Source of the DNA: Paramicrosporidium saccamoebae | Lineage: Eukaryota; Rozellomycota | Reading direction: 5' to 3' | NCBI GenBank assembly: GCA_002794465.1 | Contig: MTSL01000050.1 | Coordinates: 65,164 to 129,163, forward strand | Length of the DNA: 64,000 bases | Part shown: positions 41,120 to 50,499 of the stretch, one piece after another | How positions within the stretch are numbered: the first letter of the stretch is position 1 | Layout: each line of letters begins with the position of its first letter | The notes under the pieces: model-generated | The model's database searches: none | What the model was told of the DNA's origin: nothing | The model's input: the letters and a program-made list of their open reading frames with translations, nothing else | Made by a program: the position numbers and the translations under genes

Positions 41120-42058
41120 ATGTTTGCTGCTTCTGTCTTTCTAGCTTTTTTGCTGACCACACAAGCCAGTAGGATCCCCACTCTGCTAAGCTTATCAGAG
41201 CCGCTTAAAAAGAATGCTGGCACTGTATCCAAACTGAGAAGTCGGATACAAAATCCTGTGCCTCCCAAAAGCAGCTCTAGGTTTGAAATAGGAAGCTATC
41301 CTCTCGGATACTTCCAGAGTAGTATTAACGGAAATGGCTTATTCCCTGAACGCTCTTGCTCAAACCAGCCTGTCAGTATGAGCTCGGTTGATGCAGGATT
41401 ACCCTCCAAGGCTACCGATACTCCTTCGAGTTCCAGATCTAACCCAGAGGAGTCATACCGCGCAAAAGTTGTAGAGCGCGAGCACTGGTTCCCATCAAGC
41501 CGATACAATGCTTCCAAACACAAAGAACACAGCTTCACTGACGGTATCATCCAGAGGGTTGTCGGATTCGGCCAATTTTTCCAATGCCATAACTATGGAT
41601 TAACCACAGCGACAAGTCAGTTTGGCTCCTTGATAAAGCGCAATAGAATGATATTCTCTGAGCAACTCAAATGTGGTCTGGTTGCGAAGGGAATGGAAGC
41701 ACTAAAGGATCAGGGCTTCTTTGGCAGTGAGAGGCTGTTGAAGGTGGAAAAGTCTGCCAACAATACGCTGGCAGTGGTTCTCGCTGGGAAACGCATCGTG
41801 TTCCATTCATTTGGTACACCAGCTTTGGCCGCTGTCTTACTCCGTGTCAAGGAGGACCGATATGAATCAATAATGATCAGCGAAGACAATATGTCAGTTG
41901 AGGGAACTCTAAAGTCGAAAGATATCATAGTCGTTGGAGTGTGCCATGTTATATGGGGCGGTCCATCGTTCCCTGCAGACAGCTCACTTGAGAGTATTGT
42001 CACTGGTATAGCAGAAAGATTGTCATACGGCATGGCCGTCGCAGCCATCATTCGATAG
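41120..42058 (+). CDS. Secreted array-2 protein, copy 1 (PP2C-like pattern, no metal ligands)
   Basis: 312 residues in one exon. MFAASVFLAFLLTTQASR is a short, clear signal peptide. Residues about 20-110 form a Ser/Pro/Asn-rich, poorly conserved region. The conserved domain starts near YRAKVVEREHWF, then IIQRVVGFGQFF. The last about 100 residues are almost invariant in the family: NTLAVVLAGKRIVFHSFG, then ALAAVLLRV, KSKDIIVVGVCHVIWGG and MAVAAIIR. This order of strands resembles the PP2C core (VALI..LYVANVGDSR..., FLILACDGLWD, ...DNVTVIVV) with every metal-binding Asp replaced. Function unknown; a secreted pseudophosphatase is a hypothesis. Confidence 0.75.
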   Translation: MFAASVFLAFLLTTQASRIPTLLSLSEPLKKNAGTVSKLRSRIQNPVPPKSSSRFEIGSYPLGYFQSSINGNGLFPERSCSNQPVSMSSVDAGLPSKATDTPSSSRSNPEESYRAKVVEREHWFPSSRYNASKHKEHSFTDGIIQRVVGFGQFFQCHNYGLTTATSQFGSLIKRNRMIFSEQLKCGLVAKGMEALKDQGFFGSERLLKVEKSANNTLAVVLAGKRIVFHSFGTPALAAVLLRVKEDRYESIMISEDNMSVEGTLKSKDIIVVGVCHVIWGGPSFPADSSLESIVTGIAERLSYGMAVAAIIR

Positions 42059-42311
42059 TCTTCATAATGGACTGTGCTCAAGCCGCAACGGATTCCTGTA
42101 CACGCAATAGAATACTAGACTAATACACCAATTACTATTTCATATGGTCGCTGGCACACATCCTCCGTCCTTACGGGTAGAATCTTTATGTCTGCTAGGG
42201 AGTGTGGATGCGAATGTAAATGTTGTTACTTTGCATCCACTGTGCGTTCTGCATGGATTAACCGCCCGGAGCCGCAGTTATTGGATACCATTTCATTGCA
42301 GAGGTTGGCCG

Positions 42312-42640
42312 ATGGAATCGGACGATCGAGTGCAAGTTCTGGCGGCGGATGTCGGTACACAGTTGGCTGCAAAGGACAAAGTTCTTGTAGCGGTTGTCAA
42401 CCAGCTGGGTAACATTAATGAAACTTGATGTCGATGTTTAGAATACCAAGCTTCGTTTGTCAGGTGCTCCATCTAAAGGATGGCAAGTGTAATCCCACCA
42501 TGTCGTTGGGACAATCAATTGTTCTCAAAGGCAGCTCGCTTAAAACTATCCCAGCTAGTGTAGCGGGTCGTGCTTATTTCATAATAGATTACTGTATGAA
42601 TCATTACCATTTACTAAGCCACTGCAAAACACTCAACTAC
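42312..42640 (+). pseudogene. Decayed array-2-related frame between copies 1 and 2
   Basis: Contains a 38-codon open frame starting MESDDRVQVLAADVG at 42312, and about 40 nt after its stop a second frame (VLHLKDGKCNPTMSLGQS). Read together they follow the strand order of the C-terminal half of the array-2 protein. A 33-nt intron-like GTAACA...TTTAG lies between them but does not restore the frame. Confidence 0.4.
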
Positions 42641-42693
42641 GGCCATAATACGACCCCAGGCAAGGATTGTGCAGGGGTACACGCGTCCTGTTG

Positions 42694-43638
42694 ATGTTTG
42701 CTACTTCTATCTTCTTGGCCTTCTTTCTGGCCACGCAAGCCAGCCGCACTACCACCCTGTTAAGTATTTCAGAGTCTTCTGAAGAGTATACAGATCATGT
42801 GCCCGATTTGGAAAAACATAGGCTAAATTCTACCCCTCCTGGCAACAACACTGGAACTGACGAGAGCCTTTTTCCTCCCACACATTTCCAGAGCACTGTT
42901 GACAAAAGTGATTTATTCGTTGACAGCTCTGACTTGGGCAAGCCTGCCAGAGTGGATCTGGGCGACGCAGAAACACACCCCAACATGGTCAGTACACCCC
43001 CAGGTCCCAGACCTGACTCCAAGGCGCCATATCGCGCGAAAATTGCAATACGCAAGGGCTGGTTCCCCGGTCCTCGTCACTATGCTGCTAGCTGCGCACC
43101 ATTCGAATTCACTGGTGGTATTATCCAGAGGGTTGTCGGATTCGGTCAATATTTCCTTTCTCGGGCAGGGGGATTGACTTCAAATGGAAGGCTGTTTGGC
43201 TCCTTGACAAAGCACAATTTAATGGTTTTCTCTGAGCATATCAAATATGGCCAGTTTGGGAAGGGAACGGAAGCACTAAAGGATCAGGGCTTCTTTGGCA
43301 GTAAGAGGCTGTCGAAGATGAAGATGGAAGAATCGGCCAATAATACATTGGCGGTGGTTCTCGCTGGGGAACGCATCGTGATCCATTCATTTGGTGCACC
43401 AGCTTTGGCCGCTGTCTTGCTCCGTGTCAAGAACGGTCAATACGAACCAATCATGGTCAACGAGGATAACATGTCAGTTGAGGGAACTCTGAAGTCGAAA
43501 GATATTATAGTCGTTGGTGTGTGCGAGACTATATGGAGAGGTCTATCATTTCCCGCAGACAAATTACTTGAGGATATCACCACTGATGTAGCGGAACAAT
43601 TGCCATACGGCATGGCTGTCGCAGCCATCATTAGATAG
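42694..43638 (+). CDS. Secreted array-2 protein, copy 2
   Basis: 314 residues. Signal peptide MFATSIFLAFFLATQASR. The central part (KAPYRAKIAIRKGWF... FTGGIIQRVVGFGQYF) is shared with copy 5. The 3' block from RVKNGQYEPIMVNEDNM to the stop is nearly identical in DNA to copies 3 and 5 and differs from copies 1 and 4 (RVKEDRYESIMISEDNM). Two extra residues (KMKMEESANN) distinguish it from the others. A single Cys sits in the conserved GVCETIW. Confidence 0.75.
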   Translation: MFATSIFLAFFLATQASRTTTLLSISESSEEYTDHVPDLEKHRLNSTPPGNNTGTDESLFPPTHFQSTVDKSDLFVDSSDLGKPARVDLGDAETHPNMVSTPPGPRPDSKAPYRAKIAIRKGWFPGPRHYAASCAPFEFTGGIIQRVVGFGQYFLSRAGGLTSNGRLFGSLTKHNLMVFSEHIKYGQFGKGTEALKDQGFFGSKRLSKMKMEESANNTLAVVLAGERIVIHSFGAPALAAVLLRVKNGQYEPIMVNEDNMSVEGTLKSKDIIVVGVCETIWRGLSFPADKLLEDITTDVAEQLPYGMAVAAIIR

Positions 43639-43894
43639 TCAATTGTGCTTGTGCCGTAATGGGCTCATGCATCCATGATAGAATATTATAGACCAATACA
43701 CTGGGTTACTGTTTAATATGCAGTCATGGGCACACATTCCCTGTCGTTGTAGATCGAGTCTCTCCATTCCAGTATTGCTAGTAGGGGGTGTAGATAGAAA
43801 TGCTGTCGCTTTGCACCTACTGCGCGTCTCATATGTAGTAATCGCCTGATTCTGTAGACACTGAATGCCCTTTCATTTCATGGAGCGGTCCATG

Positions 43895-44128
43895 TGTCGC
43901 GTAGTGAGGATAATACCACGGGCTTTGTCACTACTATTTATTTGGGAGGCAAGGGAACTCTTTCATTATCAATTTGTAAGTCATTTTATAGTCTCCCGAG
44001 TTGCATAGTAATAATCCTCAAACGGTAAGATATAGATCTCATTATACTCCGTCGATTGTTCTGATTATCCCTTCTCCAAACTAGGGAACTATTTCCAAAA
44101 GACATGCTAATCAGTCTTCTATGTCACA
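43895..44128 (+). mobile_element. MITE, subfamily B, 234 bp, with CATG target duplication
   Basis: Starts TGTCGCGTAG and ends CTATGTCACA, flanked on both sides by CATG (43891-43894 and 44129-44132). The equivalent spacer after copy 4 has the uninterrupted sequence GGCCCATGGAATCGGG at about 47295, an empty site with a single CATG. The interior is shared with the element at 49163 (AGTCTCCCGAGTTGCATA and TAAGATATAGATCTCATTAT). It has no coding capacity. Confidence 0.85.
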
Positions 44129-44129
44129 C

Positions 44130-44400
44130 ATGGAATCGAGTGATCGAGTGCAAGTTATGACAGTAGATGTTGTTGTACAGTCGATTATGATGAACAAAGC
44201 TCTTATAGTGGTTGTCAACCAGCTGGGTAACATTAATGAAACTTGATGTCAATGTTTAGAATACCAAGTTTCGTTTGTCAGGTGCCCCATTTAAAGGATG
44301 GCAAGTGTAATCCCATCATGTCGTTGGGACAATCAATTGTTCTCCAAAACAGCTCGCTTAAGATTACTCCAGCTATTATAATGGGGATCGCACCCATCCC
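44130..44400 (+). pseudogene. Decayed array-2-related frame between copies 2 and 3
   Basis: Frame starting MESSDRVQVMTVDVV immediately after the right CATG of the MITE, whose insertion point is the ATG of this frame. The second part reads HLKDGKCNPIMSLGQS and ends in a TAG near 44397. Same relic as in the previous spacer. Confidence 0.4.
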
Positions 44401-44514
44401 GTATTAGAATAATATATAACTCACTATCGTTTGCCAAGCCACTGCAGCACGCTATCGATTACTTCCAGAATATGACCCACGCAAGGGTTATGCAGGGGTA
44501 CGCACTTCCTGCTA

Positions 44515-45453
44515 ATGTTCGCCGCTTCTGTCTTTCTAACTTTCTTGCTGGCCACACAAGCCAGCTATATTACGACATTGATGGACTCATCAATGTCGAC
44601 TGAAGAGTATTTTGGCTTTGTATCCAACGTGGAAAAGCAGATAGTGAATCCTGCGTCTTCCAGAAACGGCTCCAGGTTTGGAGCAGGATTTTATCCTCTC
44701 GCACACTCCCAGAGTACTATTGACGAAATTAATTTATTCACTGAGAGCTCTGACTCACGTCAGTCTGTTGGTGTGAGCTCAGATGATGTGAGAACACGCC
44801 CCAACATGGTCAGTACACCCCCAGGTGCCAGACCTGACTCCAAGGCGCCATATCGCGCGAAAATTGCAATACGCAAGCGCTGGTTCATCGATCCTCGCCA
44901 CGGCACTGCTGGCTGCGCATCATTCGAATCCACTAGTGGTATCATCCAGAGAGTTGTCGGATTCGGCAAATACTTCCGTCCTCATCAATGGGGATTAACT
45001 ACAAGGGGAAAACTGTTCGGCTCCTCAATAGAGCCCAACTTAATGATATTCTCTGAGCAACTCAAAGATGGTCAGGTGGTAGTAGGAAAGAAAGCACTAA
45101 AAGATCAAGGCCTCTTTCGCAGCAAGGGACTCTTGAAGGTGGAAAAGTCTGCCAATGATACACTGGCAGTGGTTCTCGCTGGGGAACGCATCGTGTTCCA
45201 TTCATTCGGCGCACCACCTTTTGCCGCTGTCTTGCTCCGTGTCAAGAACGGTCAATACGAACCAATCATGGTCAACGAGGATAACATGTCAGTTGAGGGA
45301 ACTCTGAAGTCGAAAGATATTATAGTCGTTGGTGTGTGCGAGACTATATGGAGAGGTCTATCATTTCCCGCGGGCAAATCACTTGAGGATATTGCTACGA
45401 ATATAGCGAGACAATTGCCATATGGCATGGCCGTCGCAGCCATCATTAGATAG
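44515..45453 (+). CDS. Secreted array-2 protein, copy 3
   Basis: 312 residues; signal peptide MFAASVFLTFLLATQASY. The linker region (STEEYFGFVSNVEKQI) resembles copy 4, while DVRTRPNMVSTPPGARPD resembles copies 2 and 5. The C-terminal block is of the copy 2/5 type. The conserved core varies in places (FRSKGLLKVEKSANDT, APPFAAVLLRV). An upstream ATG at the motif TTATGCAGGGGTACG opens an overlapping uORF in another frame. Confidence 0.75.
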   Translation: MFAASVFLTFLLATQASYITTLMDSSMSTEEYFGFVSNVEKQIVNPASSRNGSRFGAGFYPLAHSQSTIDEINLFTESSDSRQSVGVSSDDVRTRPNMVSTPPGARPDSKAPYRAKIAIRKRWFIDPRHGTAGCASFESTSGIIQRVVGFGKYFRPHQWGLTTRGKLFGSSIEPNLMIFSEQLKDGQVVVGKKALKDQGLFRSKGLLKVEKSANDTLAVVLAGERIVFHSFGAPPFAAVLLRVKNGQYEPIMVNEDNMSVEGTLKSKDIIVVGVCETIWRGLSFPAGKSLEDIATNIARQLPYGMAVAAIIR

Positions 45454-45689
45454 TCAATTGTGCTTGTGCCGTAATGGGCTCATGCATCCGTGATAGAATA
45501 TTAGACTAATATACTATTTACTATTCACTCATTGTAGATCGGGTCCCTTTATTCTTGTACTGTTGCCATGAGATAGAGATGAGAATATTGTCGCTCTGCA
45601 CTAATTGTGCATCTTATGCGGGTTCACTGCCTGACGCTGCAGATACCGATAAAGCAGGCCTCTTCAGAGCAGAGAAGAACGGGAGCGAC

Positions 45690-46008
45690 GAGTAGGCTTT
45701 TTGAAATTGGTGGCTATGACGATGACTTTTCATCTCAGGGCTTGGTCGGTAAAGTCAGACGGCCTGGTGCAAAGTTCTGGCGAGAGTGGCTGTTGAACAG
45801 CTGATTGTAAAAGACAAGTCCCAGCGGTGGCTGATAACTAACCGGCCAGCATGGATGAAATTTAATGTCAGTGGTTAGGGCATCAGGTTACAACTGTTCA
45901 GTGGCTTGTCTCATTGATGGCAAATACAATCCAATCCTCTCGATGGGGAAATCTATTGTTCTCAAAGACGGCCCGCTTGAAAATATTGCAGCGAGCGCGT
46001 ATTGAGAA
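45690..46008 (+). pseudogene. Decayed array-2-related frame between copies 3 and 4
   Basis: Carries the same two relic blocks, but the first has an extra base (GTGCAAAGTTC versus GTGCAAGTTC elsewhere) that breaks its frame. The second reads LIDGKYNPILSMGKSIVLKD and closes with TGA near 46008. Confidence 0.35.
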
Positions 46009-46135
46009 CCGCACCTACTCCATAATAGAATGGTGTATAACTCGGTATTGCTTACAAAGCCCCCGTAGCACGTTATCGATCGCTTCCGGAATATGACTCA
46101 GGCAAGGGTTATGCAAGGGTACGAACTTCCTGCTG

Positions 46136-47071
46136 ATGTTTGCTGCTTACGTCGTTGTAGCTTTTTCGCTAACTTGTGCAGCCAGCAACAGTTCCATTCC
46201 ATTGGGCTCATCAGAACCGTTTGAAGAGTATTTTGGCCTCGTATCCAACTTGGAAAAGCAGGTGCTGAGTCCCGCGTCTCCCAGAAACGGCTCTAGGTTC
46301 GAAGAGAGTCTTTTTCCTCACACGCACGTCCAGAGTACTCTTAGTGGAAAGAATTCGTTTTCTGAATGCTCTTACTCAAACCAACATACCATAGTGGGCC
46401 TGGGTGACGCAGAACCACACCCCAAAACAGCTGATACCCAAAGTTCCAGACCTGACTCAGAGGAACCATATCGCGCGAAAATTGTAGAACGCCAGCTCTG
46501 GTTTACAAGGAATCGTCGCGGCGTTCATGACTGCACATCATCTGAATTCACTTGCGGTGCCATCCAGAGGGTTACCGGATTCGGACAATATTTCCGTTCT
46601 CGTTCATTGGGATTAACTACATGGACAAATTCGTTTGGCTCCTTGATGGAGCGCAATATAATGATATTCTCTGGGCAACTCAAATGTGGTCTGGTTGGGA
46701 AGGGAATGGAAGCACTAAAGGATCAGGGCTTCTTTGGCAGTGAGAGGCTGTTGAAGGTGGAAAAGTCTGCCAACAATACGCTGGCAGTGGTTCTCGCTGG
46801 GAAACGCATCGTGATCCATTCATTTGGTACACCAGCTTTGGCCGCCGTCTTACTCCGTGTCAAGGAGGACCGATATGAATCAATAATGATCAGTGAAGAC
46901 AATATGTCAGTTGAGGGAACTCTAAAGTCGAAAGATATCATAGTCGTTGGAGTGTGCCATGTTATATGGGGCGGCCTATCGCTCTCTGTGGGCAGCTCAC
47001 TTGAGGATATCACCACAGATATAGCAGAACAATTGCCATATGGCATGGCTGTCGCAGCCATCGTTAGATAG
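46136..47071 (+). CDS. Secreted array-2 protein, copy 4
   Basis: 311 residues; signal peptide MFAAYVVVAFSLTCAASN. The N-terminal third resembles copy 3 (EEYFGLVSNLEKQVLSPAS), but the 3' block from about 46680 is nearly identical in DNA to copy 1 (KEDRYESIMISEDNMSVEG, GVCHVIWGG). It is therefore a mosaic. The central region has its own variants (TRNRRGVHDCTSSEFTCG), adding two Cys. An overlapping uORF starts at TTATGCAAGGGTACG. Confidence 0.75.
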   Translation: MFAAYVVVAFSLTCAASNSSIPLGSSEPFEEYFGLVSNLEKQVLSPASPRNGSRFEESLFPHTHVQSTLSGKNSFSECSYSNQHTIVGLGDAEPHPKTADTQSSRPDSEEPYRAKIVERQLWFTRNRRGVHDCTSSEFTCGAIQRVTGFGQYFRSRSLGLTTWTNSFGSLMERNIMIFSGQLKCGLVGKGMEALKDQGFFGSERLLKVEKSANNTLAVVLAGKRIVIHSFGTPALAAVLLRVKEDRYESIMISEDNMSVEGTLKSKDIIVVGVCHVIWGGLSLSVGSSLEDITTDIAEQLPYGMAVAAIVR

Positions 47072-47299
47072 TCAATTGTGCTTGTGCCGTAACGGGCTCA
47101 TGCATCCGTGATAGAATGTTAGACTAATACGCTGACAACTATTATTTTTTATTATTGCAGATCGAGTCTCTTCATGCTTGTATCGCTAGTAGGGGATGTA
47201 GATAGAAATGCTGTCGCTTTGCGCCCGCTGCGCGTCTCGTAATTATTAATCGCCTGATGCTTTAGAAACTGAATATCCTTTCATTTCATGGAGTGGCCC

Positions 47300-47575
47300 A
47301 TGGAATCGGGTGATCGAGTGCAAGTTCTGGTGGCGGATGTTGTTGCACAGTCGATTATGATGAACAAAGCTCTTATGGCAGTTGCCAGCCAGCTGGCCGA
47401 TACTAATAGAGCTTAATGTCGATTGCTAGAATACCAAGTTTCACGTGTTAGGTGCTCCATCTAAAAGGTGGTAAATGTAATCCCACCATGTCGTTGGGGC
47501 GATTCATTGTTCTCCAAGACAGCTCGCTTAAGATTACTCCAGCTAGTATAATGGGGATCGCACCCATCCCGTATT
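47300..47575 (+). pseudogene. Decayed array-2-related frame between copies 4 and 5
   Basis: First block MESGDRVQVLVADVV at 47300, second block LHLKGGKCNPTMSLGRF, closed by TAG near 47575. Contains the unoccupied CATG site corresponding to the MITE insertion at 43895. Confidence 0.4.
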
Positions 47576-47684
47576 AGAATATTACATAACTCACTATCGC
47601 TTACTAAGCCGCTACAATACGCTATCGATTACTTCCAGAATATGATCCAGGCAAGGGTTATGCAAGGGTACGCACTTCCTGCTG

Positions 47685-48622
47685 ATGTTTGCCGCTTCTG
47701 TCTTTCTAACTTTTTTGCTGACCACACAAGCCAGTAGGATCCCCACTCTGCTAAGCTTATCAGAGCTGCTTAAAAATAATGCTGGCACTGTATCCAAACT
47801 GAAAAGTCAGATACAAAATCCTGTGCCTCCCAAAAACGGTTCTAGGTTTGAAATAGGAATTTATCCTCTCGAATACTCCCAGAGTCGTATTAACGGAAAT
47901 GACTTATTTCCTGAACGCTCTTGCTCAAACCAGCCTGTCAGTATGAGCTCGATTGATGTGAGAACACACCCCAACATGGTCAGTACACCCCCAGGTGCCA
48001 GACCTGACTCCAAGGCGCCANNNNNNNNNNGATTGCAATACGCAAGTGCTGGTTCCCCGGTCCCCGTCACTATGCTGCTAGCTGCGCACCATTCGAATTC
48101 ACTGGTGGTATTATCCAGAGGGTTGTTGGATTCGGTCAATATTTCCTTTCTCAGACAGAGAGATTAACTTTAAAGGGGAGGCTGTTCGGCTCTTTGATGG
48201 AGCACAACACAATGATTTTCTCTGAGCATGTCAAATATGGCCAGTTTGGGAAGGGAACGGAAGCACTAAAGGATCAGGGCTTCTTTGGCAGTGAGAGGCT
48301 GTTGGAGGTGAAAGAGCCTGCCATTGATACATTGGCGGTGGTTCTCACTGGGACACGCATCGTGATCCATTCATTTGGTGCACCAGCTTTGGCCGCTGTC
48401 TTACTCCGTGTCAAGAACGGTCAATACGAACCAATCATGGTCAATGAGGATAACATGTCAGTTGAGGGAACTCTGAAGTCGAAAGATATTATAGTCGTTG
48501 GTGTGTGCGAGACTATATGGAGAGGTCTATCATTTCCCGCAGACAAATTACTTGAGGATATCACCACTGATGTAGCGGAACAATTGCCATACGGCATGGC
48601 TGTCGCAGCCATCATTAGATAG
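47685..48622 (+). CDS. Secreted array-2 protein, copy 5, with a 10-N gap
   Basis: Signal peptide MFAASVFLTFLLTTQASR. The first about 90 residues follow copy 1 (LSELLKNNAGTVSKLKSQIQ). From IDVRTHPNMVSTPPG it follows copies 2 and 3. Ten Ns at 48021-48030 make the assembled frame break. Other copies have 12 bases where this has the Ns plus one G (11), so one missing base in the gap estimate explains the frameshift. With 11 Ns the length becomes 939 bp, the same as copies 1 and 3. I regard the gene as probably intact. Confidence 0.7.
48021..48030. other. Assembly gap (10 N) inside array-2 copy 5
   Basis: Flanked by GGCGCCA and GATTGCAATA. By comparison with copies 2 and 3 the true gap should be 11 bases (or a multiple of three away). 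Treat the apparent frameshift as artefact. Confidence 0.8.
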
Positions 48623-49524
48623 TCAATTGTGCTTGTGCCGTGATAGGCTCATGCATCCATGATAGAATATTACACTAATTATCATTTAATACACAACCGA
48701 CCACTGGCGCACGTTTCCTATTCCTGTAGATCGGGTCGCTTAATCATTATACTGCCGCTAGGGGATGTAAATGAGAATGTTGCCACTTTGCGTCAGCTGT
48801 GCGCCTCATATGGATGTATCATTTGGCCTTGCAGATACTGAAAAATTCGACTCTGAAATAGAGATGGATAAGAGCAATATAAAGTTTCATGACGTGCTTT
48901 GTAGGTGAGAGCTTCAATGATGAATTTTAGTTTAGGGCTTGATCGATGGAGTCGAACGCAAGGTCTCTGTGGTTGCTGTTGAACAGTTAATTGTAAAGGA
49001 CAAAGGAGCGATGGTGGCTGTCATCAAACTGGCCAATACTGATGAAGCTTGGCGTCGGTGGTGAAAGAGGGGTCAGATGGGCTGATCTAAAGTGCAAGGC
49101 GGGTTGAAGAGAAAGCTCTAAGCGTAAAGACCAGACACTCGGCTTGGCCGTCTTACTTGACCTGTCGCGTAGTGGGGATAATACAATACTACGGACTTTG
49201 TCAAGCGGGAAGAGAACCCGCTCATTTTTAATCCAATGGCCCTTTTATAGTCTCCCGAGTTGCATAATAATAATCCTCAAATGGTAAGATATAGATCTCA
49301 TTATCCTTCGTCGATTATTCTGATTATCCCTTCTCCAAACTAGAGAACTATTTCCAAAAGACATACTAATCAGTCTTCTACGTCACAGACCTACTCACAA
49401 TATTAGTTTTAGATATAGCAAGCACCGTTGATGGCAGCTAAACTATAACCACTAACAGTATTACAAACACTACCAAAACTACTACTAATACTTGTTATTT
49501 ACATTCAACTATGCCTAGAAACAA
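48623..49524. other. Distal flank of array 2
   Basis: To about 49062 it resembles the other array-2 spacers, with a broken relic block at 48946 (reading VAVEQLIVKDKGAMVAVIKL in one frame). Then comes the MITE at 49163-49387, followed by AT-rich sequence before the next gene. No intact gene seen. Confidence 0.5.
49163..49387 (+). mobile_element. MITE, subfamily B, 225 bp, with GACC target duplication
   Basis: Starts TGTCGCGTAG, ends CTACGTCACA, flanked by GACC on both sides (49159-49162 and 49388-49391). The interior matches the element at 43895 over most of its length. No coding capacity. Confidence 0.85.
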
Positions 49525-50196
49525 TCACAATCGCGGAGCATGCGGCACCAGACAGCTTCCACCGCCGAGTAGAGGCGGAGATAGCCTTCTCTCGCCTGCT
49601 CTCGCCACAGCCGTGCTAGCTGTACCAATTTCTCCCCCAAGACCTGCAGCCATCGGCTGGCACTTGTGCCAACACTGCATACTCTTGCCTGTAGCTCGTA
49701 AAGACCTACTACTAATCAATGAGACACCAATAGACTCACTGGGTGCTCGTGAATGCCATCCCACCGGCAGATCGGGTCCGACCAGACGAATGGGACGCAC
49801 CTTCAAGCTTGAATGCACAATTACTAAACTCCTTACCGGCTGCAGCAGCGGAATAGGGGGCTTTGGTGTGGCAACGGGACACGACAGTGGGTCATGTGGT
49901 TGGTAGACAATCTTGGTGGGGACGTCTCGCACGCATACTGCAGTCTGATATACAATGGTAGTGGAGAGAATCCGATGAATAGCTGCAGCCAGTACAATAG
50001 CCATTAAACATGCCGATACAGCCATAAAGGACATTGTCATACCACCATCGGCCGTCTGTCGTTCATCGTCATCCTCGTCGTGATGTGGGAGGGTAGGGTA
50101 AATGATGAGAGGCGGGATTGGATGTTTCGTCTGTACAATGAGAAATTCATCGTCGCTCTCCAGAACGGGCGAGTCGCAATCCATTGTCATATTCAT
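49525..50196 (-). CDS. Unrecognised single-pass membrane protein
   Basis: 223 residues. The acidic N-terminus contains SDDEFLIVQT; D-rich HDEDDDERQ follows. One membrane segment lies at about 53-75 (MTMSFMAVSACLMAIVLAAAI). The remaining about 150 residues are Pro/Arg/Ser-rich with a few Cys and no recognised domain. Topology is uncertain; the N-terminus is probably cytosolic because no signal peptide precedes the segment. EFLIV preceded by acidic residues resembles an Atg8-interacting motif, which is a guess. The promoter has TATA and CCAAT elements, supporting a real transcript. Confidence 0.5.
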   Translation of the reverse strand: MNMTMDCDSPVLESDDEFLIVQTKHPIPPLIIYPTLPHHDEDDDERQTADGGMTMSFMAVSACLMAIVLAAAIHRILSTTIVYQTAVCVRDVPTKIVYQPHDPLSCPVATPKPPIPLLQPVRSLVIVHSSLKVRPIRLVGPDLPVGWHSRAPSESIGVSLISSRSLRATGKSMQCWHKCQPMAAGLGGEIGTASTAVARAGERRLSPPLLGGGSCLVPHAPRL

Positions 50197-50210
50197 CTGC
50201 AGTCACCCCT

Positions 50211-50263
50211 ATTTATACTCTCCAGCCAGTCAGAGCCGAATAGGCTCGAGCCCATTGACCAAT
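50211..50263 (-). promoter_or_regulatory. TATA and CCAAT elements for the minus-strand gene at 49525
   Basis: On the minus strand, TATAAAT at 50211-50217 lies 15 nt upstream of the ATG, and an inverted CCAAT box (CCAAT on plus at 50259-50263) lies further upstream. The leader would be extremely short. Confidence 0.45.
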
Positions 50264-50499
50264 CAGCCGTTGAGTGGGTTTATATACTAAATTTCGTAGT
50301 GGAGACCTCTAAAGACTCTGATCCGTGCAAAGTTTGTGTTTATAGGTAGTAAAGACGGGGTCTTGATTTGGCGAGGATGTACATGCACATATATTCTATA
50401 ATATATACACCTTGAACCCACACCACACCACCCTCAACCCCACTCTTGCATTCCCATATATCACAATTTATAGATTATCGACTACAGCAGAGTGGATGA

